Assembly (NCBI RefSeq): GCF_023283765.1
Contig: NZ_JAKILG010000030.1
Location: 1 to 57,251 of the forward strand
Length of the DNA: 57,251 bases
Direction: 5' to 3'
Origin: Shewanella profunda
GTDB taxonomy: Bacteria > Pseudomonadota > Gammaproteobacteria > Enterobacterales > Shewanellaceae
The translations under genes were made by a program, and so were the position numbers. The notes below the pieces were generated by a model, which did no database searches, was not told the origin of the DNA, and saw nothing but the letters and a program-made list of their open reading frames with translations. Below are positions 17,032-24,952 of the stretch, piece after piece; within the stretch, counting starts at the first letter, position 1, and each line of letters begins with the position of its first letter.

Positions 17032-17889
17032 ATGAAAACTCCGAAACGAATCCAACCTCTGGTTGATGAAGGACTGGTTGATGAGGTCATTAGCCAGTTA
17101 ATGAGCGGTAAAGAGGCGACTGTGTACGTGGTACGCAGTGGTGATGATATTCGCTGCGCCAAAGTCTATAAAGAAGCGGACAAACGCAGTTTTAAGCAAG
17201 CCGTGCTTTACCAAGAAGGCCGTAAAGTTCGTAATAGCCGTCGTGCCCGTGCAATGGAAAAAGGTTCTAAGTTTGGTCGTGACCAAATGGAAGAAGCTTG
17301 GCAAAGTGCAGAGGTTGATGCGCTTTACCGTTTAGCCGATGCAGGTGTTCGCGTACCGATACCCTATGGTTGTTTTGACGGTGTGCTATTAATGGAGTTG
17401 GTGACCGATGCCGAAGGCAATGTCGCGCCTCGCTTGAGTGAGGTCTCTATGTCTGTCGAAAAAGCAATCCGCGACCATAACTTAGTAATGACCTACGTCA
17501 AGCGTATGCTATGTGCAGGTTTAGTCCATGGCGATTTATCTGAGTTTAATGTTCTCGTCGATAGTGAAGGGCCTGTGATTATCGACTTACCCCAAGCCGT
17601 CGATGCTGCCGCGAATAACCATGCTAAATGGATGTTAGCGAGGGACATTAATAATATGACCCAATATTATGGTCAATATGCCCCTGAATTACTCAAGACC
17701 CAATATGCCAAAGAAATGTGGGCCTTGTTTGAGGCGGGTGAGCTCAAGCCTGATACTCAACTCACGGGTGAATTTACGGAAGTATTGGCTGAAGCTGATG
17801 TAGGTTCTGTGCTTGAGGAGATCCAAGCCGCCTATGAGGAAGCGCAGGAGCGAAAACTGCGGATCCAAGAAGCGAATGAAGATTATTAG
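17032..17889 (+). CDS. RIO1-like serine/threonine protein kinase
   Basis: A 285-residue RIO-fold kinase: nucleotide loop GKEATVYVV (about residue 27), lysine in IRCAKVYKE, catalytic loop VHGDLSEFNVLV (about residue 165) and metal-binding IIDLPQAVD (about residue 183). This matches RIO1-type kinases, found in archaea, eukaryotes and some gammaproteobacteria, where their substrate is unknown. The usual activation segment of typical kinases is absent, as expected for RIO. It is monocistronic, with a terminator directly after. Confidence 0.9.
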   Translation: MKTPKRIQPLVDEGLVDEVISQLMSGKEATVYVVRSGDDIRCAKVYKEADKRSFKQAVLYQEGRKVRNSRRARAMEKGSKFGRDQMEEAWQSAEVDALYRLADAGVRVPIPYGCFDGVLLMELVTDAEGNVAPRLSEVSMSVEKAIRDHNLVMTYVKRMLCAGLVHGDLSEFNVLVDSEGPVIIDLPQAVDAAANNHAKWMLARDINNMTQYYGQYAPELLKTQYAKEMWALFEAGELKPDTQLTGEFTEVLAEADVGSVLEEIQAAYEEAQERKLRIQEANEDY

Positions 17890-17910
17890 GTGGGTATACG
17901 ATCCCACACA

Positions 17911-17936
17911 AAGGCGCTCAGAGTAGCGTCTTTTTT
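17911..17936 (+). terminator. Terminator after the RIO kinase gene
   Basis: AAGGCGCT and AGCGTCTT pair around a short loop and run into TTTTTT. Confidence 0.65.
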
Positions 17937-17973
17937 ATGGGCAATGTTGAGGTTTGATGGTGACATTTGATGT

Positions 17974-18140
17974 ATCACAGCCATCCTTGGCATACGCTCT
18001 GTTAAGAGATGGGCCTTCCTTGACCTTGTGAATAAAAGGACAAGACCAGAGAGAGAAATATGCTTTTGAGTTGGAGAGCACAATCCACATATTTAATCTT
18101 GGGGGAGACAACTCCCTAGAGTCTTGCCGAAACCTTAAAG
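17974..18140. repeat. Structured repeat array, unit 1
   Basis: First of four related units. It shares long blocks with unit 2 (ATCACAGCC, a 20-base block around AATAAAAGGACAAG, CACATATTTAATCTT, CTTGCCGAAACCTT). A closing stem pairs GACAAGAC (18039-18046) with GTCTTG (18121-18126). An inner hairpin GGGAG-ACAA-CTCCC lies at 18102-18115, and AAATATG pairs with CATATTT. It carries no supported ORF. The strand of transcription, if any, is unclear. Confidence 0.7.
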
Positions 18141-18152
18141 CTAATTGTGTAA

Positions 18153-18325
18153 ATCACAGCCCTCCTTGGCACGCCACACTCACTATAGCGCTAGATCTTC
18201 ATTGATCTTGTGAATAAAAGGACAAGACCCAAGAGGTTAATATGTTCATGACTTGGGGGAGCACAATTCACATATTTAATCTTTGGGGGAGATAATTCCC
18301 TCTAAAGCCTTGCCGAAACCTTTGC
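18153..18325. repeat. Structured repeat array, unit 2
   Basis: Closest relative of unit 1, offset by 179-186 bp. The closing stem pairs CAAG (18223-18226) with CTTG (18309-18312). The inner hairpin reads GGGAG-ATAA-TTCCC, so the C-to-T change relative to unit 1 keeps a G-U pair if the plus strand is transcribed. GATC-N6-GATC near 18193-18206 replaces GGCC-N6-GACC of unit 1. Confidence 0.7.
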
Positions 18326-18344
18326 ATTGTCCCGTGTTTAACAA

Positions 18345-18540
18345 ATCTTCCAATCTGTGTTGGCTCAATCAATAAAGCGACAGAGTCGGATAGTAAACAG
18401 CACATTTATTATTGTTATTTGTGCATCTACACCCAAGCCACCTCAAAATGCAAATCCTCCTGCATTTAGAGGTTGTTTGGGCATATATCTTAGGTCGTTG
18501 GGGAGCGATAATAGATACCCATCCGACTCTGCCTAAACTG
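18345..18540. repeat. Structured repeat array, unit 3
   Basis: A perfect 11-bp closing stem pairs 18381-18391 (CAGAGTCGGAT) with 18521-18531. Inside are GCACA-N15-TGTGC and a long hairpin, CCCAA..ACCTC..AATGCA pairing with TGCATT..GAGGT..TTGGG (18432-18480). The TTGGGGAGCGATAAT block resembles the inner hairpin of unit 2. The 3' flank GCCTAAAC corresponds to GCCGAAAC in units 1 and 2. Confidence 0.7.
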
Positions 18541-18559
18541 GTTAACTTTTCTGCTTTCC

Positions 18560-18712
18560 TTCCACTTGTAAATTTAATCATTTGAATGACAAGGCCGGAC
18601 ACTAAAAAGGCGCTGTTATTATTTTTATTTGCACATCTTTCATATCGTTAGCGTCATCAGCAGGGCGATTTGCAATCTTGTCCGGCCTTGTCGAACTGGG
18701 CACTCTGAAAAC
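18560..18712. repeat. Structured repeat array, unit 4
   Basis: A perfect 14-bp closing stem pairs 18588-18601 (GACAAGGCCGGACA) with 18679-18692. The 5' arm and following bases align without gaps to unit 3, and the stem differs from unit 3 at four pairs, each by a compensatory double change. TTATTATT and TTATTTGCACATCT match unit 3. The 5' flank (TTCCTT..CTTGTAAAT) resembles unit 1. Confidence 0.7.
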
Positions 18713-18719
18713 CTTAAGG

Positions 18720-18953
18720 TTAACCGATAGTGCGTAATTCATTGTTAAGTTGCTTAATTCTTTTCTGCAGCTGGGCTATTTCACTTATGAGCGCATATTC
18801 TCTTTGCTGTGGTTGCAGATCGCTTTCCCTTACCCACTGGTATACTGCTTTAGCCGAAATACCGTATTGGCGAGCCACATCCGAGAGCAAGCGACCTTTG
18901 ACTTTAACTTCGGTAATGACATCTAATTTGAGATTATTGTCTGCGATTCCCAT
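18720..18953 (-). CDS. Small IS3-OrfA-like helix-turn-helix protein
   Basis: A 77-residue protein: a helix-turn-helix of the transposase-8/OrfA type (KLDVITEVKVKGRLLSDVARQYGISAKAVYQWV) and then a leucine-zipper-like helix (YALISEIAQLQKRIKQLNNEL). It ends at NELRTIG, where full OrfA proteins continue, and no OrfB is found. It has a good AGAGGGA site before the ATG, so it may be expressed as it stands: either an IS remnant or a domesticated DNA-binding protein. Its stop abuts the structured repeat array, which lies directly 3' of it. Confidence 0.6.
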   Translation of the reverse strand: MGIADNNLKLDVITEVKVKGRLLSDVARQYGISAKAVYQWVRESDLQPQQREYALISEIAQLQKRIKQLNNELRTIG

Positions 18954-19021
18954 AAGCGATCCCTCTTTACTACCTTCTAACTAAAAATCGATTTAACGGT
19001 TATGTATGTTCCTTGAATAGA

Positions 19022-19120
19022 TTAGCGACGCTGCTCTAAATCCCACTGGCTGAGTCCAACATGGCGTAGATATATCCATTCATGGCGGCACAGTTTGATA
19101 AAGTTCATAATGCTTTTCAT
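19022..19120 (-). CDS. Small unrecognised protein (32 aa)
   Basis: ATG with AGGA six bases upstream, followed by 32 codons: starts MKSIMNFIKLCRHEW, ends SQWDLEQRR. The mix of aromatic and basic residues looks like a real small protein, but it has no family I recognise. It is on the same strand as the small helix-turn-helix gene and 68 bp before it, so they may be co-transcribed. The 470 bases from 19121 to the OmpA-like gene are AT-rich, with no supported gene. Confidence 0.4.
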   Translation of the reverse strand: MKSIMNFIKLCRHEWIYLRHVGLSQWDLEQRR

Positions 19121-19593
19121 CTTTCGTCCTCAATACCCGTTGTGCTTTTAGGTATTTTATCTAGGTTAAAACGATTTAAGTGGCGCTCGAGTAACTTGTT
19201 TTTTTGTCCATTTCTCGCCTTACTCACTAAGTAGTATGTAAAATTCGTGCCAATATTCTAATTTTTTTATTTTTGTTTAAAATCATGATGTTATTGTATC
19301 GATTAAAACGCAGGATTTTTTAGTGCATGGCAAAAACGGTGCAAAGCGCACTATTTCAGTGCTTTTGTCCCAGCTTTATTTGAGGCGGTTGTGTAGATTT
19401 ATCCCTGTATCTTTACTGACTAAATTACCGATTTATAAATTTGCGCGGCGATTAAAGATTATCTCTGGGAGGAATGCTTGTATACTGCGAGTTTTATAGT
19501 GTCCAATGCGGATCTACCTATATCATTGGCAGTGAGATCCAAGCCTTCTTAGTGGGCATTCACGTCATCAATCCTGTTATGAGGTTATTAACG

Positions 19594-20280
19594 ATGAAGC
19601 GTTTTCAGGCAAATCGATTTACATCATCTAAGCTCGCCTTTGCGGTGATTATCAGCACGTTTGTTGTATCTGGTTGTACAACAGTTAATCCCTATAGTAA
19701 CGAACAGCAAACGGCTAAAGCGACCAGTGGTGCCATTATTGGTGCTGTTGCGGGTGCAGCAGTGGGTGTCGTTTCCTCAAGTAAGAGTGACCGTGGTAAA
19801 GGGGCATTGATTGGTGCTGCATCGGGCGCAGCTGTGGGTGGTGGTATTGGTTATTATATGGATGTACAAGAAACCAAATTACGGCAGCAATTGGCATCCA
19901 CGGGTGTGAGCGTGACCCGTAGTGGTGATAACATTATTTTGAATATGCCCAACGAAGTGACTTTCGGTGTAGATCAAACCGAATTAAGTGATGGCGCCTC
20001 ACGGGTGCTTAATTCCGTTGCTCTTGTGGCAAAGGAATACAGTAAAACTCAACTTAACGTATTAGGCTATACCGACAGCAGTGGTTCAGATGCTTACAAT
20101 TTGCGTCTATCACAGGTGCGCGCGAGTGAAGTGGCTAATTATCTAATGAGCAAAGGCGTAGCTGCTTCACGTGTTAAATCTAAGGGGATGGGAGAGGCGA
20201 GTCCAATAGCATCCAATGCAAGTGCTGAGGGGCGAGCGCAAAACCGTCGTGTTGAGATTGTATTAACACCTACGGGTTAA
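19594..20280 (+). CDS. OmpA-family lipoprotein with glycine-zipper domain
   Basis: About 228 residues: signal and lipobox VVSGC (Cys about 26), a glycine-zipper segment (GAIIGAVAGAAVGVVSS, GALIGAASGAAVGGGIGYYMD) and a C-terminal OmpA domain that binds peptidoglycan (LGYTDSSGSDAYNLRLSQVRA, RAQNRRVEI). It resembles YiaD-type lipoproteins that link the outer membrane to the cell wall. I chose ATG 19594 because it gives a normal lipoprotein signal; longer starts from 19474 would bury it. Confidence 0.85.
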   Translation: MKRFQANRFTSSKLAFAVIISTFVVSGCTTVNPYSNEQQTAKATSGAIIGAVAGAAVGVVSSSKSDRGKGALIGAASGAAVGGGIGYYMDVQETKLRQQLASTGVSVTRSGDNIILNMPNEVTFGVDQTELSDGASRVLNSVALVAKEYSKTQLNVLGYTDSSGSDAYNLRLSQVRASEVANYLMSKGVAASRVKSKGMGEASPIASNASAEGRAQNRRVEIVLTPTG

Positions 20281-20295
20281 TATCTGGTCAAAATG

Positions 20296-20320
20296 AAAAG
20301 TCGCCTGCGGGCGACTTTTT
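20296..20320 (+). terminator. Rho-independent terminator
   Basis: AAAAGTCGCC-TGCG-GGCGACTTTTT directly after the OmpA-like gene. Confidence 0.85.
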
Positions 20321-20504
20321 GTATTTAGTATTCATCGTTGAGACAATTTGTCCTTAGTAAGTGGAAGCTTGAGTGATCTGTACTGTAATTGTATCGCTTC
20401 CCTCGACCAGGTTGTGAGTTCTAGTTGATCTTCAAGGCTATTTCACGTGTTGTATGCCATATGTTGAGCAGGATGGCTATCAACACCTAGAGGAGAAGAT
20501 CACA

Positions 20505-21329
20505 ATGACTAAGAAAAATATACTCGTTGCCTTAAGTTTTTGCCCCGCAATGATGGTTTCGCTAGTGCAAGGAGCCCCTGTGACCACAGAGGTCCCCCCC
20601 ATTGAACTGCGCGCTGCAGGTAGCTTAAAAGCGGCTATGAACGATATTATTACTGCCTACCAAGCCCAAACCAAAGGCACTGTTGCAGCGCAATATGCGC
20701 CGTCTGGTTTGTTGTTAAAGCGCATTCAAGAGGGCGAGCACGTCGATATCTTTGCTTCGGCAAATATGGATCATCCACAGGTACTTGTTGATGCAAGGCT
20801 TGGAGAAAAGGTGCAAATGTTTGCCCGTAATCAGCTCTGTGCTATTGCTCAGAATGGTGTTTCCCTAACAAGTACAACGCTATTGGATACACTGCTCGAC
20901 CCCAATATTAAAGTTGGCACTTCTACGCCAAAAGCCGATCCGGCAGGAGATTATGCTTGGGCAGTGTTTGCAAAGGCGGAAGCCGTAAAGCCTGATGCGA
21001 AAGCCATCTTAGAAGCCAAAGCATTACAGCTGACGGGAGGGCCTGATAGTGCGAAACCACCCAAGGATCGTAACCCCTATGGTTGGGTAATGGAAAACAA
21101 GCAAGCGGATATATTTTTGACCTATTGCACCAATGCAGTGCTGGCTAAAAATGAAGTGCCCAGTTTACAGATTATTGATTTACCGCCAAATCTTGCTGTT
21201 GGAGCCGACTATGGTTTACTGATCTTGAAAGACAGTAGTGTCTCTGCCGCTCCTTTAGCGGAGTTTATTTTATCGGCTAAAGGGCAAGCTATTTTAAGCA
21301 GTTATGGTTTTCAACCACCCGTAAATTAA
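20505..21329 (+). CDS. ModA-type molybdate/sulfate-like periplasmic binding protein, orphan
   Basis: About 274 residues with a signal peptide (ending VQGAP) and a type 2 periplasmic binding fold: LRAAGSLKAAMNDIITAYQ near the N-terminus, APSGLLLKRIQEGEHVDIFASAN, then DPAGDYAWAVF. This matches the ModA/extracellular solute-binding family, whose members bind molybdate, tungstate or related oxyanions. No modB or modC permease genes are adjacent, so it must work with distant genes or have another role. ATG 20505 has AGGAG eight bases upstream. Confidence 0.75.
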   Translation: MTKKNILVALSFCPAMMVSLVQGAPVTTEVPPIELRAAGSLKAAMNDIITAYQAQTKGTVAAQYAPSGLLLKRIQEGEHVDIFASANMDHPQVLVDARLGEKVQMFARNQLCAIAQNGVSLTSTTLLDTLLDPNIKVGTSTPKADPAGDYAWAVFAKAEAVKPDAKAILEAKALQLTGGPDSAKPPKDRNPYGWVMENKQADIFLTYCTNAVLAKNEVPSLQIIDLPPNLAVGADYGLLILKDSSVSAAPLAEFILSAKGQAILSSYGFQPPVN

Positions 21330-21378
21330 GCTTTAATGCGATTGGAGTAAGGCTCGCAGCAAGCAAATATTGCTGCAA

Positions 21379-21410
21379 TAAAAACGGCGCAGTTACCTGT
21401 GCCGTTTTAT
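21379..21410 (+). terminator. Terminator after the ModA-like gene
   Basis: ATAAAACGGC and GCCGTTTTAT pair across a 12-base loop. It could also serve the convergent mgtE. Confidence 0.6.
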
Positions 21411-21478
21411 GATAATTCTTTTTATTGCACCCTTTGGGGTAATGACTCTGTGGCTCGCCTCTTTTATTTCTGCGCCAT

Positions 21479-22843
21479 TTAATTCATCAAATATAGGGTG
21501 GCGAGGCCAAGAAAGGCGAAGAGTCCTATCACATCTGTGACAGTCGTTAATACCATACCACCGGCTAGCGCGGGATCGATTTTGAGTCGCTTTAATACTA
21601 GCGGAATACTTGCCCCCGCAAATCCTGCGACCGTCATATTGATCAGCATTGCCCCCGCAATCAAGCTGGCGAGCCCGGTATCACCTTTCCAAAGGGATAC
21701 GGCAACAAAGACCAGTATTGACCATAACAAGCCATTGATAAATCCAATTGCCAGTTCTTTACCGATAAGCCAGCGGGCATTACTTTGTCCAATATGTCCA
21801 AGCGCAATACCGCGAATAACTAAAGCAAGGGTTTGGTTGCCAGCGACACCGCCCATACTTGGGACAATCGTCATTAAGATCGCAATAGTGGCAAATTTCT
21901 CGATTGTACCTTCAAACATATTACTCACCGAGGCGGCAAGTAGCGCTGCAAACAAATTGATGGTCAGCCAAAGTGAGCGGCGAAAGGTACTCTTTAATAC
22001 TGGGGCGAAGGTATCTTCATCACCATCCATCCCTGCCATTCCCATCATGGAATGTTCAGCATCTTCACGGATAACATCGACGACATCATCAATGGTGATC
22101 CGGCCAAGAAGCTTGTTGTCACTGTCAACAACGGGAGCGGATACCCAATCGTGACGCTCGAATAATTGGGCTACCTCACTGTCGGACATACCCACGGGAA
22201 TGCTCTCAATGTCCGGATCCATAATGTTGCGGATAGGCGTGTTGGGATCGCAGGTGAGCAGATCCGCAAGTCTGACACCGCCGAGCACTTTGTCCTGTTT
22301 ATCGACTACATATAGGGTATCGGTGGTATCAGGGAGGTTGCCCCTTTGACGCAGATAGCGTAGCACGACATCGATATTAACGTCTGGCCTTAGGGTGACT
22401 GTATCTGTATTCATCAAGCTGCCAGCCGTCTCATCTGGGTAGGATAGAGCCTGTTCCACCCGCTGGCGATTCTGTAGGCTCATCGACTGTAAGACTTGCT
22501 TATAAACAGTATCTGGCAGGCTTCGCAGAATATAGGCGAGATCGTCCGTATCCATGCTAGCGGTCGCCCTAGCGACTCGCTCTGGACTCATGGTGCTGAT
22601 CAGTGGGTCTTTTAACTCTTCACTCAGTTCGTCGAGAATATCCCCTAACTGTTCGTGGTCTATTAATTGCCATAGGACTTGCCTTGCCTTTGGCGGGGAA
22701 GATTCGAGGATTAAAGCGATATCCGACGCCGCCATATTCTGTAGCATTTGCCGCACATGGACAAACATACCGCTGCTAAGGGCTTTGCTCAGTTGGTCGA
22801 GGCGATGTCCGACTTGATGACTATCTGAAGCTTCTACGGGCAT
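21479..22843 (-). CDS. mgtE: Magnesium transporter MgtE
   Basis: A 454-residue protein with the three MgtE parts: an N-terminal superhelical domain (about residues 15-130), a tandem CBS pair (about 135-260, with TLYVVDKQDKVLGGVRL and VSAPVVDSDNKLLGRITIDDVV) and five membrane segments from about residue 285, including the family stretch GGVAGNQTLALVIRG. The cytoplasmic parts act as a Mg2+ sensor that closes the channel in this family. It is last in the same-strand rpoN-ptsO cluster but 234 bp apart, so it probably has its own promoter. Confidence 0.92.
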   Translation of the reverse strand: MPVEASDSHQVGHRLDQLSKALSSGMFVHVRQMLQNMAASDIALILESSPPKARQVLWQLIDHEQLGDILDELSEELKDPLISTMSPERVARATASMDTDDLAYILRSLPDTVYKQVLQSMSLQNRQRVEQALSYPDETAGSLMNTDTVTLRPDVNIDVVLRYLRQRGNLPDTTDTLYVVDKQDKVLGGVRLADLLTCDPNTPIRNIMDPDIESIPVGMSDSEVAQLFERHDWVSAPVVDSDNKLLGRITIDDVVDVIREDAEHSMMGMAGMDGDEDTFAPVLKSTFRRSLWLTINLFAALLAASVSNMFEGTIEKFATIAILMTIVPSMGGVAGNQTLALVIRGIALGHIGQSNARWLIGKELAIGFINGLLWSILVFVAVSLWKGDTGLASLIAGAMLINMTVAGFAGASIPLVLKRLKIDPALAGGMVLTTVTDVIGLFAFLGLATLYLMN

Positions 22844-23077
22844 TTGTCCTCCATAGTACGGTGAGAGAAACGGATAATTTAGGTACTACTTTCACTTATT
22901 GTGAATGTAGTCTAGTAAAGGTAATGAGCTTGATCAGAGGACGTCGGAGCCATATTGTAAGTGAGCGTCACAGGGGACGTCGAGCAACAAATGAGTGCCG
23001 AGTGATTTGATATCAACTAACTGAAATAAACAGTGAACAGTACAAAAGGAATAGGCTAAGTGGAGCTTAACTTAAAG

Positions 23078-23353
23078 CTAGCAAGCTTCGTCAAATTTAG
23101 CATCGATTAATGCACAAATAGCATCGAGCGCAGGTTTCGCATCTGGGCCTTGCGCAATCAGCTTGATGGTTTTTCCCATGCCAGTTTCAAGCATTAGCAG
23201 GCCAAGAACGCTTGCCGCAGAAGCTTGTTTATCGCCTTGTATCAAGGTTATTGTCGCATCAAACTCGGAAGCCAGTACCACCAGCTTAGTGGCGGCGCGG
23301 GCGTGTAAACCGAGCTTATTACAGATGGTAATCTGACGTTCAAGCTTTGGCAT
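23078..23353 (-). CDS. ptsO: NPr, HPr-like phosphocarrier of the nitrogen PTS
   Basis: A 91-residue HPr fold with the phosphorylation site [10 protein letters not shown] (His17) and the region around Ser ([14 protein letters not shown]). It passes phosphate from EI-Ntr to PtsN. It overlaps rapZ by 14 bases, and the order rpoN-hpf-ptsN-rapZ-ptsO is the classical gammaproteobacterial one, which separates it from the sugar-PTS HPr. Confidence 0.92.
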   Translation of the reverse strand: MPKLERQITICNKLGLHARAATKLVVLASEFDATITLIQGDKQASAASVLGLLMLETGMGKTIKLIAQGPDAKPALDAICALIDAKFDEAC

Positions 23354-24194
23354 GATCTAGCTCTCGATGACGCGCATTGACCTTATGTTTACCATTACTG
23401 AACCGTTTAGCTAGTTGTTCAGCCACATAAACCGATCTGTGTTGTCCACCGGTACAACCAATAGCAATGGTTAAATAACTGCGATTATTACGCTCAAGGT
23501 GGGGTAGCCAGGTTTCCAGTAGATTTTCAATCTGCCATATAAACTTGTTCACAAGGGGTTGGCGATTCAAAAATTCAGCCACAGGTTCATCTAGACCAGT
23601 CAGTGGGCGCAGTTCCAACTCCCAATGGGGATTAGGTAGAAAGCGCACATCAAACATAAAGTCGGCTTCAGTAGGCATACCGTGTTTGAAACCAAAAGAT
23701 TCAAAGTTGATGACTAACTCTTTATCGACACTGCCAAGGAGAATATGTCTTACTTGATCGCTCAAATCATAGATATTTAAATTCGAGGTATCTATGTAGT
23801 GATCCACCAATTTAGACATAGGTTCGAGCAGCTTACCTTCAAGCTTAATGGCCTCTTGTAGTGATACTCGGCTTTTAGATAACGGGTGAAGGCGACGTGT
23901 TTCGCTGTAGCGTTTAAGTAAAACTTTATCGCTGGAGTTGAGGAAAAAGCTAGTAATCTCAGTACCTACGGGCAGGTTAGAAAGTTGCTGAACAAGCACT
24001 TTATCTTGCTCAGGCATGTTACGCACGTCGACACTAATGGCGACAAGATCGTTGCTCCCTTTAAGTTGTTCAAGCAAACTGCCTATTAGTGGCAAGGGAA
24101 GGTTATCGACACAATAATAGCCGAGATCCTCAAGTACCCTAAGGGCGACAGATTTGCCTGAGCCGGAGCGGCCTGACACTATGACAAGTTTCAT
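23340..24194 (-). CDS. rapZ: RNase adapter protein RapZ
   Basis: A 284-residue protein with an N-terminal P-loop (SGRSGSGKS, residues 7-15) and the C-terminal RapZ region [20 protein letters not shown] near residue 248. In enterobacteria RapZ binds the GlmZ sRNA and guides RNase E to adjust glucosamine-6-phosphate synthesis; the family also has nucleotide-binding activity. It overlaps ptsN by 4 bases and ptsO by 14, so all three are one translation-coupled unit. Confidence 0.93.
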   Translation of the reverse strand: MKLVIVSGRSGSGKSVALRVLEDLGYYCVDNLPLPLIGSLLEQLKGSNDLVAISVDVRNMPEQDKVLVQQLSNLPVGTEITSFFLNSSDKVLLKRYSETRRLHPLSKSRVSLQEAIKLEGKLLEPMSKLVDHYIDTSNLNIYDLSDQVRHILLGSVDKELVINFESFGFKHGMPTEADFMFDVRFLPNPHWELELRPLTGLDEPVAEFLNRQPLVNKFIWQIENLLETWLPHLERNNRSYLTIAIGCTGGQHRSVYVAEQLAKRFSNGKHKVNARHRELDHAKA

Positions 24195-24634
24195 CCAGTG
24201 ATTACCTGATAGAGTTCCGTTTCATCATGCGTCTTGCGCAATTGTTTTAATATTTGCTTGTCACTTAGCTTTTCAGCCATGCAGGACAAGGTGCTTAGGT
24301 GCTGTTGGCATTGATCCGCCGGCACTAGCAGTGCAAATAAAATATCAACAGGTTGCTTATCTATAGCATCGAAAGCTATCGGTTCCTCACATTTTACGAG
24401 TATCGCAATGGGTTGTGTTATATCGGGTAATCGACCATGTGGAATGGCGATACCGTTACCTATACCTGTGCTCCCCATCTTTTCGCGCGCCACAAGGCTT
24501 TCGAATATCTCTTGAGATGAAAGGGTTGGGTACTGGGCAGCGGCTAAGTCACTGATGAGTTCCAGTACCTTTTTTTTACTGCCCGGAGTGGCGCAGGTAG
24601 TGCACTCCGGCCGCAGTATGGTACAAAGTTCCAT
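24191..24634 (-). CDS. ptsN: Nitrogen PTS enzyme IIA (EIIA-Ntr)
   Basis: A 147-residue EIIA of the fructose/mannitol type. The phosphorylated His lies in [12 protein letters not shown] (about residue 66). It has the usual N-terminal [14 protein letters not shown] and a loop with [21 protein letters not shown]. PtsN regulates K+ uptake and other targets depending on phosphorylation. Two bases separate it from hpf, within the rpoN cluster. Confidence 0.92.
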   Translation of the reverse strand: MELCTILRPECTTCATPGSKKKVLELISDLAAAQYPTLSSQEIFESLVAREKMGSTGIGNGIAIPHGRLPDITQPIAILVKCEEPIAFDAIDKQPVDILFALLVPADQCQQHLSTLSCMAEKLSDKQILKQLRKTHDETELYQVITG

Positions 24635-24636
24635 TA

Positions 24637-24924
24637 TTAGTGTTTTGTTAACTTCTCTTTGTGTTTAATAACCTGACGATCAAGCTTGTCGATCAGGACG
24701 TCTATGGCAGCATACATATCAGTATGCTCTGAAGTTGCAAAAACTTCACCACCAGTGAGGTTGATTCGCGCTTCGGCAATTTGTTGCGTTTTCTCAACAT
24801 TGAGTACAACGTGCACATTATGGATCTGTTCGAAATGGCGTTCAAGTTTTGAAAATTTTTCCTCTACATATGCCCGTAACGATTCAGTAATTTCGATATG
24901 GTGTCCAATGAGCTTTATTTGCAT
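24637..24924 (-). CDS. hpf: Ribosome hibernation promoting factor (short HPF)
   Basis: A 95-residue protein: MQIKLIGHHIEITESLRAYVEEKFSKLERHF, then a beta-rich core, ending HKEKLTKH. This is the short HPF/YfiA type that binds the 30S subunit and drives 100S dimers in stationary phase. The ATG at 24924 is chosen because it gives the family N-terminus and has GGAGGAC upstream; a longer reading overlaps rpoN. Confidence 0.92.
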   Translation of the reverse strand: MQIKLIGHHIEITESLRAYVEEKFSKLERHFEQIHNVHVVLNVEKTQQIAEARINLTGGEVFATSEHTDMYAAIDVLIDKLDRQVIKHKEKLTKH

Positions 24925-24952
24925 AGAAACGTCCTCCGATATCCATAGTAGG

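Noticed and set aside
17974..18712. Integron attC sites or a CRISPR array
   Set aside because: Stems and tandem layout prompted the idea, but the RYYYAAC/GTTRRRY core pair of attC is missing, and there are no short identical repeats with spacers or cas genes.
17974..18712. CsrB/RsmY-type CsrA-sponge RNA
   Set aside because: Some GGA motifs fall in loops on either strand (for example an AGGA loop in GCCA-TGGC), but density is far below that of CsrB and the units are not built around them.
21498..22154. 218-codon open frame on the plus strand
   Set aside because: It lies wholly opposite mgtE, has no recognisable domain, and its Ser/Pro/Ile-rich composition is typical of an antisense shadow.
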